Part shown: one piece after another, positions 1 to 7,995 of the stretch
Layout: each line of letters begins with the position of its first letter
Position numbering within the stretch: the first letter of the stretch is position 1
Assembly (NCBI GenBank): GCA_964601805.1
Contig: CAZROW010000055.1
Span: forward strand, 1-21,219
DNA from: Eutrophocola sp964601805
GTDB lineage: Bacteria > Pseudomonadota > Gammaproteobacteria > Pseudomonadales > Pseudohongiellaceae
Direction: 5' to 3'
DNA: 21,219 bases
The notes under the pieces: generated by a model
Seen by the model: the letters and a program-made list of their open reading frames with translations, nothing else
Database searches by the model: none
Told to the model about the DNA's origin: nothing
Program-made: the position numbers and the translations under genes

Positions 1-1469
1 CAGCGAAAAATGATGATCTGGCTCAATCCCGTGAGCTCATTCAATCCGGTGTGGATGTTAATCTTCCAGAACCGGATGGCACCACACCACTTCTCTGGGC
101 TGTTTATAACTCTTCTCCGGAGCTGGTTGATATCCTTCTGGATGCTGGTGCTGATCCGAACATAGCCAATAAACTCGATATCACCCCGTTGTTGCAGGCA
201 AGTCGTTACGGCAATGCCCAAATAATGTCTTCCCTGCTCGCCAGTGGTGCCAACATTGAATACACCAGCCTCAACAGTGAACCCCCTATCCTGGCCGCAG
301 CACGTTCTGGTAACACGGAAGCCGTGCAACTCCTGCTTGATGCCGGTGCCGATCCGAATTCCAGGGAGCCAGTTGATTACCAGACAGCCCTCATGTGGGC
401 TGCCGCTGAAGGCCACCTGGCCATGGTCAGTACATTGCTTGACGCTGGTGCCGACCCAAATATGAAAGCGCGGGTTAATGAACTGACCAAGCGCAAGAAT
501 GCAGACTTTCCAACAGGTGGTTTTGCTGCGTTACATTGGGCTTCACGCAACGGCGATGAAACCATGATCAATGAGTTGGTTGAAAATGGTGCCGATATCA
601 ATATCAAGAACGGTGACAAGTCCAGCCCCATGATGCTGGCAATCGTCAATGACCGATTTGACACAGCAGCCATGCTGCTGGATATGGGGGCTGATGCCAA
701 TGATGGTTCCCTTTACTACATTACCGAAATGCGTGATGCCACGACTGACTGGCGCGCCAGGGATGGAACAGTCTATCGCTGGGATCATGACAATGAATTG
801 ACTGCAATCGAACTGACAGCCATGTTGCTGGAGGCCGGTGCAGATCCGAACAAGCCTTTTATTGGCCAGATGCATAATGCGTCCATGTGTTGTGACACCA
901 AGGTCAATGTCACCCCGTTTTACAGGGCGTCCAAGGCAGCAGATATTGCTGGTATGGAACTGATGCTTCAGTACGGCGGCGATGCCAACTGGAAACCGGC
1001 CACGGAAACCCGGCCTGTAGGCATTGATGATGAAGAAGAGGTCGTGAGCAGGACGGCGCTGATGATGGCTATCACTGGTGGCAAGGGTGTTGGCGTTGCC
1101 GGTGGTCCGAATGATTTGCGCAATGGTCCGCCGGATTTTCGTGAAGAGGGTGTCCGTGATCCTGTAGCAGCAGTAAGACTTCTCCTGGAATCAGGTGCTG
1201 ATGCCAACGTTGTGGGTCCTGATGGAATCTATGCGCTGCATGTAGCAGCCAAGGCCCTGAATCCCGATATCGTCAGGGACCTGGTGGCGTATGGTGCAGA
1301 TATTCAAGCGACCAACGAAGATGGCAAGACGGCCCTGGAAATTGTGGAAGCGATGGATCCCCCCAAGGCAAACCCCGGATTTTATTTTGAAGAACCTCCC
1401 GCTCAACCGATAGAAATCGCGGTGCTTCTCAGGGAGTTGTCAGGGCAAACGATTGGTAGTGTGCAATGA
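1..1469 (+). CDS. Ankyrin-repeat protein, 5'-truncated by the window edge
   Basis: The visible 489 residues are almost entirely ankyrin repeats, roughly ten, marked by recurring LLDAGADPN-type turns and TPLLxAxxxGN helices. Ankyrin arrays bind other proteins, so a scaffold or partner role is likely; no catalytic domain is seen. The frame is open from base 3 with repeat-like sequence (RELIQSGVDVN), so the GTG at 51 is internal and the true start lies to the left. Whether there is a signal peptide cannot be told from here. A less regular stretch at about nt 850-1150, with a Cys-Cys pair (MCCD) and an acidic patch, interrupts the array. The stop overlaps the next gene's start as ATGA (1466-1469), implying translational coupling with the cytochrome gene. 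Confidence is high for the family and low for the function. Confidence 0.9.
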   Translation, partial: AKNDDLAQSRELIQSGVDVNLPEPDGTTPLLWAVYNSSPELVDILLDAGADPNIANKLDITPLLQASRYGNAQIMSSLLASGANIEYTSLNSEPPILAAARSGNTEAVQLLLDAGADPNSREPVDYQTALMWAAAEGHLAMVSTLLDAGADPNMKARVNELTKRKNADFPTGGFAALHWASRNGDETMINELVENGADINIKNGDKSSPMMLAIVNDRFDTAAMLLDMGADANDGSLYYITEMRDATTDWRARDGTVYRWDHDNELTAIELTAMLLEAGADPNKPFIGQMHNASMCCDTKVNVTPFYRASKAADIAGMELMLQYGGDANWKPATETRPVGIDDEEEVVSRTALMMAITGGKGVGVAGGPNDLRNGPPDFREEGVRDPVAAVRLLLESGADANVVGPDGIYALHVAAKALNPDIVRDLVAYGADIQATNEDGKTALEIVEAMDPPKANPGFYFEEPPAQPIEIAVLLRELSGQTIGSVQ

Positions 1470-4056
1470 AAGAAAGAGTAGTAAAGCGTCTATTGACGTG
1501 TACAGGTGCAGTAGCTGTTTTTTCAATGACCGGAAACCAGGCCAGTGCGCAGGATTTCGGACTGGATGAGCAATGGGGATTGCTCGACAAGTATTGCATG
1601 GAGTGCCACAGCTTTGATGAGTTCAGGGGAGGTCTCGCACTTGAGGGATATAACCCGGACGATATCCACAACAATGCGGGCGTTTTCGAAGAAGTTCTGC
1701 GTAAACTCAAAATCCGGGCTATGCCGCCCAGGGAGCAGCCGCAGCCGAGTAAAGAGGAACGCTCCCGGTTTGTTGCGGCACTGGAACAGTCTCTGGATGC
1801 CGCTGCGCTGGAAGACCCTTATGCCGGCACCACCACGATTCATCGCCTGAACCGTGCCGAGTATGCCAACGCCATTCGCGACCTGCTGGGTGTTGATATC
1901 GACTTGTCAGAGATGCTGCCCAGTGACGGTGGCGATTTTGGCTTCGATAACATCGCCGAGCTGCTGCGTACCTCGCCCATGCTGCTAGACCGCTACATGA
2001 CTGTCGGCATGCGGGTAGCTGACCTGGCCCTGGGTAATACTGAGGCAGCACTCAGTACCACAACCTATGACATTCCCTTTGATACCAGCCAGGATAAACA
2101 CCTGAAAGGCTTCCCCATTGGCACACGTGGCGGCGTTGCTGCCACCCATTATTTCCCGGCCGATGGTGAATATGTTTTCTCGGCACGGCCACTGCAGGGA
2201 GTTGCCGAAGGTTATTTTGGCATTGAAGGCCATGATCGACCCCATGAATTCATGGTCTTTATTGATGGCGAGATTGTTTACACAAGCGAGGTTGGTGGAC
2301 CCGAGCAACACGAGATCAGTGTCAAGGAATTCAACGATGTGATTCCCGTGGTGAACGAGAAGCTGACTTCACCCAATATTCCTGTGAAGGCAGGTCCACA
2401 TGAGGTCATATTCACCTGGCGTGAACGAGTGACGGCGGAACAGAACTCGTGGCAGCCAACGGAACGTGATTCCCTGGAAATTCATAATCCCTCGGGCATG
2501 CCAAGACTGGAAAACGCCATGATTTCAGGTCCTTATGCCACGACCGGCATCAGCAATTCCGCGCCGCGTCAAAAAATTCTGGCGTGCCAGCCAGAGGCGG
2601 CGTCTGAAGAAGCGGCTTGTGCCCGGGAAATTTTACTGGACCTGGCACGCGAAGCATTTCGTCGGCCTGTGAATGAAGCCGATATTGCTGCGCCACTGGC
2701 TTTCTACGAAGACGAGCGCGCCCGCGGTGGTGAGTTTGATGAAGGTATTCGTGCAGCCGTTGCCCGCCTGGTTGTCAGCCCCTTCTTCCTGTTCCGGGTT
2801 GAAACTGACGCCTCTGATGCGGCGCCCGGCCAGGACCATGCCATTGACGGCTATGAGCTGGCTTCACGCCTTTCCTTCTTCCTGTGGTCGTCGAATCCCG
2901 ATGATGAATTGCTGGAATTGGCCGAAAACGGCGATATTCACGATCCTGAAGTCCGCGAAGAACAGGTTATGCGAATGCTGCAGGACTCCAGGTCTGATTC
3001 GTTTATCGATAACTTTGTCGGCCAATGGTTACAACTGCGTAACCTGGACAAGATGGCCAGGCCGGACCTGCTGANNNNNNNNNNNNNNNNNNNNNNNNNN
3101 NNNNNNNNNNNNNNNNNNNNNNNNNNNNNNNNNNNNNNNNNNNNNNNNNNNNNNNNNNNNNNNNNNNNNNNNNNGGCCAATGGTTACAACTGCGTAACCT
3201 GGACAAGATGGCCAGGCCGGACCTGCTGATGTTCCCGGACTTTGATGACAACCTGCGCCAGTCTTTCCGCCAGGAAACAGAAGTGCTGTTTGCCCATGTC
3301 CTGCGGGAAAACCTGCCAGTCCATGAGTTACTGACAGCCGATTACACGTTTGCCGATGAACGCCTGGCAAGGCATTACGGCATCGAAGGCGTCTATGGTG
3401 CCCGCTTCCGCAAGGTACCGGTCAAGGATCCCAACCGGCAGGGCCTGTTTGGTCATGGCAGCATTCTGGCCCTGACATCAGCCACCAGCCGGACCTCACC
3501 AATCATGCGTGGCAAGTTCATCCTGACTGAATTCTGGAACAATCCGCCACCGGCAGCTCCAGCCAACGTGCCTGCACTGGAAGAAAGTGCGCCCCATGAC
3601 AGGCCATCTACCGTTCGTGAACAGCTGGAAATGCATCGTGCAAATCCCTCGTGCGCGGTGTGCCATAACGTCATTGATCCGGTGGGTTTTGCCCTGGAAA
3701 ACTTTGATGTCGATGGCTCGTGGCGTGATACCACGCGCGAAGGTCTGGAAATTGATACCAGCGGCATTTTGCTGGATGGCACGCCGGTTGATGGTCCCAA
3801 GGCTTTGCGCGAAGCATTGCTGGCGGACCCGGAATTGTTTGCCAGTACCGTAGCAGAAAAGATGTTGGTATATGCCCTGGGACGTGGCCTTGATCCCAAG
3901 GATATGCCCGTAGTTCGCAGTATCGTAAGAAACTCGGCCAAATATGATTACAGCCTGTTGTCCATTGTGCTGGGAATCATAGACAGCTATCCATTTTTAA
4001 TGCGGACGAACAGTTCGCCTTCAACTATCAATACCATTGCAACAACGGGAGATTAA
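1466..4056 (+). CDS. Planctomycete-type cytochrome, DUF1587/1595/1592/1588/1585 protein (interrupted by assembly gap)
   Basis: This is an exported putative c-type cytochrome of unknown reaction. A signal peptide ends near residue 29 (ASAQ). A first heme site, CMECH (44-48), is followed by MPP (86-88), as in cytochrome c domains. The DUF1587 motif HRLNRAEYANAIRDLLG lies at 126-142. The DUF1595 and DUF1592 regions (REAFRRPV, ELASRLSFFLWSS) follow, then DUF1588 (RQGLFGHGSILALTS). The C-terminal DUF1585 carries a second heme site, CAVCH (about 678-682 in the rejoined protein). A run of 100 N splits the frame, but the 55 bases before it (3020-3074) recur exactly after it (3175-3229). Joining 1466-3074 to 3230-4056 gives 2436 nt, exactly 812 codons, hence one intact 811-aa protein. 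The TGA at 3227-3229 is therefore an artefact. It is coupled to the ankyrin gene upstream and to the DUF1552 gene 3 bp downstream. Confidence 0.88.
3020..3229. other. Scaffold gap (100 N) flanked by an identical 55-bp duplicate
   Basis: Positions 3075-3174 are N. Bases 3020-3074 and 3175-3229 are identical over 55 bp. This is what a scaffolder leaves when two contigs that really overlap by one k-mer (k = 55) are joined with a default gap instead of being merged. Removing 155 bases restores the reading frame of the cytochrome gene, which supports an artefact and not a biological direct repeat. Confidence 0.92.
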
Positions 4057-4059
4057 CGA

Positions 4060-5394
4060 ATGTTTATTACAAAAAAACATCTCAGTCGCCGGACACTTTT
4101 GAGAGGAGCGGGCATCGCTGTATCACTGCCTCTGCTCGATGCAATGGTGCCTGCCGCAACCGCTCAGTCTCAAACGGCTGCCGGAGAGAAACTGCGATTT
4201 GGCACTGTTTACGTGCCCAACGGCATTTTTCCAGCAGACTGGCATCCAGAGAAGGCCGGCAAGGATTTTGAATTTAAACGTGTGATGAAACCGATTGAAT
4301 CCAATCGAGAATATGTCACTACCATCAGCCGGTTGAAATCACCGGAAGGTGCCCAGGATATGGGTGGTATCCACATGGGTGCCAGCGCTGCTTTTTTGAA
4401 TGGTAGAGGACCTTTGAGCGAAAACGGTGATTTCAACCAGTTACGTTCCAAAAAGTCGGTTGACCAGTACATCGCCGATGTAATCGCCGGTGATACGCCA
4501 ATCCGCTCTTTGGAAGTGGGTACGGAAGATATGGGAACTTCTGCCGGGGCCTGTGACAACTATCCCTGTTTATTCTTCAACACCATGGCGTGGTACGACG
4601 ACGAAAGTCCACTGCCAGTAGCCATCAGCCCACAGGTGACTTTCGAACGTATGTTCGGCGATCCGGGTACGGCAGAGCAGCGTTTGCGTCGTCTGGAAAC
4701 CAAGCAAAGCATGCTGGATTCCATAATGGATGAATCAAAGCGTCTGGAGAATATGCTGGGTTCCGGTGACCGTGCACTGCTGGATGAATACATGACCAAT
4801 ATTCGCCGCATTGAGGATCAGATCCAGAAATTGTCCACCCGCTCTACAGTGATCGCCAATACTACCGGTGGTCCTGTCGGCATCCCGGATGATTTCGATG
4901 AGCATATGACCCTGACTTATGACCTCATGCACCTGGCATACCAGGGTGATATGACCCGCGTATTCAGCTTCATGACTGGCCACGAGGCGACAGGCCGAAG
5001 CTACGCTCACGTGGGGGTCAATGAGCCGCATCATAATGTGACGCATCACCAGAATACGGTAGAAAGTCTCGACAAGTACGCCAGAATTACTACCTACCAG
5101 ATGCAGAAGTTCGCCGAGTTTGTCGAAAAACTCAGAAATACTCCTGAAGGTGATGGTAACCTGCTTGATTCTTCACTGTTGTATTTTGGCGCTGGCATGA
5201 GTAACGGACTGTTACATGACCGCCACAACGTACCGGCTCTGCTGGTGGGTAAAGCAGGTGGTCGTCTTGAAGGTAATCGCCATCTGCAGGCGCAGGAAGA
5301 TGAACCAACTTCCAACCTGCTGCTGGGTATTGCCGATATCATGGGTGCCGAACTGGACACCATCGGTATCGCGACCAACAGGTTCGTGCTCTGA
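4060..5394 (+). CDS. DUF1552 family protein, Tat-exported
   Basis: This 444-aa protein belongs to the DUF1552 family, relatives of DUF1501 proteins, which habitually pair with DUF1592 cytochromes; the reaction is unknown. The N-terminus carries a twin-arginine signal, SRRTLLRG at 9-16, then a hydrophobic stretch and an AxA-like site near residue 35 (ATAQ). Export of a folded, possibly cofactor-bearing protein to the periplasm is therefore likely. Conserved-looking polar segments include GGIHMGAS and a His cluster (VNEPHHNVTHHQ, about 323-334) that could bind metal; the metal role is my inference. A ribosome-binding site GGGAG (4047-4051) lies 8 nt before the ATG, which starts 3 bp after the cytochrome stop, so the two are co-transcribed. 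No heme motif is present. A strong terminator follows 22 bp after the stop. Confidence 0.88.
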   Translation: MFITKKHLSRRTLLRGAGIAVSLPLLDAMVPAATAQSQTAAGEKLRFGTVYVPNGIFPADWHPEKAGKDFEFKRVMKPIESNREYVTTISRLKSPEGAQDMGGIHMGASAAFLNGRGPLSENGDFNQLRSKKSVDQYIADVIAGDTPIRSLEVGTEDMGTSAGACDNYPCLFFNTMAWYDDESPLPVAISPQVTFERMFGDPGTAEQRLRRLETKQSMLDSIMDESKRLENMLGSGDRALLDEYMTNIRRIEDQIQKLSTRSTVIANTTGGPVGIPDDFDEHMTLTYDLMHLAYQGDMTRVFSFMTGHEATGRSYAHVGVNEPHHNVTHHQNTVESLDKYARITTYQMQKFAEFVEKLRNTPEGDGNLLDSSLLYFGAGMSNGLLHDRHNVPALLVGKAGGRLEGNRHLQAQEDEPTSNLLLGIADIMGAELDTIGIATNRFVL

Positions 5395-5416
5395 TAATTC
5401 ACTTTAATGTGATGAT

Positions 5417-5445
5417 AAAAAACCAGGTTTCGGCCTGGTTTTTTT
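5417..5445 (+). terminator. Rho-independent terminator of the ankyrin/cytochrome/DUF1552 operon
   Basis: A perfect 9-bp stem AAAACCAGG / CCTGGTTTT (5419-5427 and 5434-5442) with loop TTTCGG is followed by a T run to 5445. It lies 22 nt after the DUF1552 stop codon and closes that operon. Confidence 0.9.
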
Positions 5446-5560
5446 ATGCCTGTGAAATCTTGCGGGCCTATAAGCAACTTGATGCACCTGGCCCGTTTGG
5501 GAAAAACATTGTTTAGAGCAGGATTAATACAATGTGGCGGTGAGTACGCAGATGCTGGAA

Positions 5561-5589
5561 TAGACAGCAATCCCGGAGGGGGCTATTCT
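5561..5589 (+). promoter_or_regulatory. Sigma70-like promoter for the 719-aa heme/propeller gene
   Basis: A -35 box TAGACA (5561-5566, 5 of 6 consensus) and a -10 box TATTCT (5584-5589, 4 of 6) are separated by exactly 17 bp. Transcription would begin near 5596, leaving an A-rich leader of about 59 nt before the ATG at 5655. The upstream operon is terminated at 5445, so a promoter is needed here. It is predicted only from sequence. Confidence 0.5.
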
Positions 5590-5654
5590 TGCTTATTGTA
5601 ATCAGTTTTAAAAAGAAACTAATAATAATCAAAGAAAATGGGGCGGGGAAAATC

Positions 5655-7814
5655 ATGAAAACAGCCAACCTGATCTTACTGTGCTTGCTGGTCTTCAGTG
5701 GCCAATTACTGGCGCAGGCGCCAATACCACCCAATGCGGAACGTGCCTGGCCGGAAGGCTATATTACCGGACAGGTCACAAGCAGTAATGGACCTGAAGC
5801 CGGTGTCTGGGTAATTGCAGAAACCAACGAGCTCAACACACCCTATATCAAGATTGTCGTTACCGATGATGAGGGGCGTTATACATTGCCACAATTACCC
5901 GAGGCCACTTACAACGTCTGGGTGAGAGGTTATGGACTGGTCGATTCCGAATCCATTGAAGGTAGGCCCGGAGATCGCGACCTTGATCTGACGGCGGTTG
6001 TTGCGGCTTCACCGCAAGAGGCAGCCCTGGTATATCCGCCCGATTACTGGTTCGCCCTGCTTGAAATCCCGACCGAGGACATGTTTCCCGGTACCGGGCC
6101 GCAGGGTAACGGTTTTTCACCCCAGCTTGAAACGCAGAAGGAGTGGGTGCACGCCTACAAATCCCGCTGCCATTTCTGCCACCAGCAGGGCAGCGAGATA
6201 ACCCGCACACTGGATCACATGGATCACCTGGGCTTCGATTCCCACGAGGAAGCCTGGGACTACCGTTTGCAACTGGGTGTTCGTGGCGGACAGATGTATG
6301 GTTCCTTTGTCGGCCTTGGTCGTGAGGGCATGCTGGGCATCCTTGCCGACTGGACACGCAGTATTGAAGACGGCCTTGTACCCCCGGAAGCACCGCCTCG
6401 ACCTGAAGGTGTGGAACGCAATGTCGTGGTGACCTTGCGCGATATCGGGGGCGACCATGACTTCATGCACGATGAGGTGACTACGGACAAGAACAACCCC
6501 ACGGTCAATGCCTATGGTCCTACCTATGCAGTATCGTCAGGCCATGGCACCCTGGAAATAGTCGACCCGATCACCAATGACAACTACAAGGTCAATATCC
6601 CAACCCGGGAAGATCCACGCATTGTACGTAACCGCTTTCCCCAGCCAGGACTGCCCTCCAATTTCTGGGGTGACCAGCATATCTGGGGCGTGGAAAACCC
6701 GTCTGATCCTCACAACCCGATGATCGACAGCATGGGACGGGTCTGGATGACATCCAAAATCCGTAATGACCAGCCTGACTGGTGCAGTCGCGGATCGGAT
6801 AACAAGTTTGCCCAGTACTATCCCTTGAATCGGAGTGGTCGCCAGGCATCTGTTTACGATCCGTCAACAGGTGAGTTCGAACTGATCGATACCTGCTATT
6901 CCACCCATCACCTGCAGTTTGCCAATAACCCGGAAAAGACCCTCTATTTCAACGAATTGTCAGGCCCGGTGTTTGGCTGGATAGATACACTGACCTTTGA
7001 TATCACCCATGACGAGCAGGCTTCCCAGGGCTGGTGTCCCCAGGTTATCGACACTAACGGCGATGGCGTCATCACCAAGCCATGGAATTCACCTGATGAG
7101 GAGAATCCCGATCCCAACCTGGATACCGAGGTGCGCAAGAACATGTATGCCGTGATTCCTGACCCCAATGACGGTGATATTGTCTGGGGTGCGTCAGAAA
7201 CATTCCCGGGATATATCGTGCGCCTGGATCGTGGTGACAATCCGCCGGAAACCTGTATTTCTGAAGTCTATGAAGTCGCCGATCCCGGCCTGGATCCACG
7301 TGGCATCGATATCGACTCCAACGGTGTGGTATGGACGGCCCTGGCCGCGAGCAGCCATTTTGCCCGCTTTGATCGTAGTCAGTGTGATGTCCTCAATGGT
7401 CCGGGTACTCACCTGGGCACACATTGCGAGGCCGGCTGGACGCTCTATAAAACCGATGGTCCAACCTATCCCGATACTGACATACCGGCCGACTTTCATT
7501 ATTTCGGCTGGGTTGACCAGCACAACGTGAGTGGACTGGGCAAGGATACGCCGATTATCACCGGCTCCAACTCAGACTCGTTGATTGCCCTGGATCCTGA
7601 AAGTGGCGACTGGACCCGCCTGCGGGTGCCATACCCGATGGGCTTCTACCAGCGTGGTCTTGACGGGCGCATTGATGACCCGGATGCCGGCTGGAAAGGC
7701 CGCTCACTGTGGGCCAATTACGGTACACACCTGATCTGGCACGTTGAAGGGGGCAAGGGCACTACCGGCAAGATGGTACAGTTCCAGATACGTCCAGACC
7801 CCATGGCCCATTAA
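5655..7814 (+). CDS. Secreted protein with carboxypeptidase-regulatory-like domain, CXXCH heme site and beta-propeller-like C-terminus
   Basis: The protein has 719 residues. The start chosen is the ATG at 5655, because a classic signal peptide follows directly (LLLCLLVFSGQLLA, cleavage near residue 20) and a GGGGCGGGG purine-rich site precedes it; the in-frame TTG at 5589 lies inside the predicted -10 box. Residues about 36-100 form a carboxypeptidase-regulatory-like (CNA-B-type) beta-sandwich with the DDEGRYTLPQLPEATY signature. CHFCH at 172-176 is a covalent heme c site. The remainder (about 290-719) has repeated W/G-rich segments with DxxGxVWxT patterns (SMGRVWMTS, DSNGVVWTA) typical of streptogramin-lyase-like (Vgb) propellers. 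An EF-hand/dockerin-like calcium loop DTNGDGVIT begins at 466. It is probably a periplasmic or secreted redox or carbohydrate-associated protein; the substrate is unknown. It forms a single-gene unit with its own terminator. Confidence 0.85.
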   Translation: MKTANLILLCLLVFSGQLLAQAPIPPNAERAWPEGYITGQVTSSNGPEAGVWVIAETNELNTPYIKIVVTDDEGRYTLPQLPEATYNVWVRGYGLVDSESIEGRPGDRDLDLTAVVAASPQEAALVYPPDYWFALLEIPTEDMFPGTGPQGNGFSPQLETQKEWVHAYKSRCHFCHQQGSEITRTLDHMDHLGFDSHEEAWDYRLQLGVRGGQMYGSFVGLGREGMLGILADWTRSIEDGLVPPEAPPRPEGVERNVVVTLRDIGGDHDFMHDEVTTDKNNPTVNAYGPTYAVSSGHGTLEIVDPITNDNYKVNIPTREDPRIVRNRFPQPGLPSNFWGDQHIWGVENPSDPHNPMIDSMGRVWMTSKIRNDQPDWCSRGSDNKFAQYYPLNRSGRQASVYDPSTGEFELIDTCYSTHHLQFANNPEKTLYFNELSGPVFGWIDTLTFDITHDEQASQGWCPQVIDTNGDGVITKPWNSPDEENPDPNLDTEVRKNMYAVIPDPNDGDIVWGASETFPGYIVRLDRGDNPPETCISEVYEVADPGLDPRGIDIDSNGVVWTALAASSHFARFDRSQCDVLNGPGTHLGTHCEAGWTLYKTDGPTYPDTDIPADFHYFGWVDQHNVSGLGKDTPIITGSNSDSLIALDPESGDWTRLRVPYPMGFYQRGLDGRIDDPDAGWKGRSLWANYGTHLIWHVEGGKGTTGKMVQFQIRPDPMAH

Positions 7815-7830
7815 GCCGCAAGCTGTTGAA

Positions 7831-7858
7831 AAAACCGGGATTTGATCCCGGTTTTTTT
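7831..7858 (+). terminator. Rho-independent terminator after the heme/propeller gene
   Basis: A perfect 11-bp stem AAAACCGGGAT / ATCCCGGTTTT (7831-7841 and 7845-7855) with a 3-nt loop is followed by Ts to 7858. It starts 17 nt after the stop codon. Confidence 0.92.
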
Positions 7859-7909
7859 GTCCCTGTTCGAGGGATATGGTGACCCGGGCAGTAACGAGTG
7901 GATGTGAAG

Positions 7910-7926
7910 TGCGACATTATGTCGCA
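7910..7926. promoter_or_regulatory. Perfect inverted repeat, candidate operator of the copper receptor
   Basis: TGCGACAT-T-ATGTCGCA is a perfect 8-bp dyad with a 1-nt centre. It sits immediately upstream of where the -35 box of the receptor promoter would lie (7927-7932, poor match), 23 bp before a perfect TATAAT. The position suits a dimeric activator or repressor. The motif differs from the G/C-tract dyad in front of copA, so a different regulator is implied. I do not recognise the cognate regulator. Confidence 0.6.
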
Positions 7927-7949
7927 TTCTTTAAAGCGCCAAGCCTTTC

Positions 7950-7955
7950 TATAAT
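7950..7955 (+). promoter_or_regulatory. -10 box (TATAAT) of the TonB copper receptor gene
   Basis: A perfect TATAAT lies 40 bp upstream of the chosen ATG (7996). The hexamer 17 bp upstream (TTCTTT) is a poor -35, which fits activator dependence through the adjacent dyad. The predicted start point (about 7962) lies downstream of the in-frame ATGs at 7876 and 7954 and so argues against them as starts. Confidence 0.5.
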
Positions 7956-7995
7956 GCAATCCTTTCTGACACAGTCAACTATTCAGGATTGTTAC

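Noticed and set aside
3020..3229. A biological 55-bp direct repeat or internal duplication
   Set aside because: The copies flank an N run and their merger restores an exact reading frame, so an assembly overlap explains them better.
5463..5495. CGGGCC ... GGCCCG inverted repeat as an operator or REP element
   Set aside because: The arms are only 6 bp with a 21-nt loop, and it lacks the GTAG head and nested arms of the other REP-like copies.
5589..5654. TTG start adding 22 residues to the 719-aa protein
   Set aside because: It lies in the predicted -10 box and would bury the signal peptide inside the chain.
7876..7995. Upstream ATG starts (7876, 7954) for the copper receptor
   Set aside because: They lie upstream of or inside the predicted -10 box, lack a good ribosome-binding site and would displace the signal peptide.
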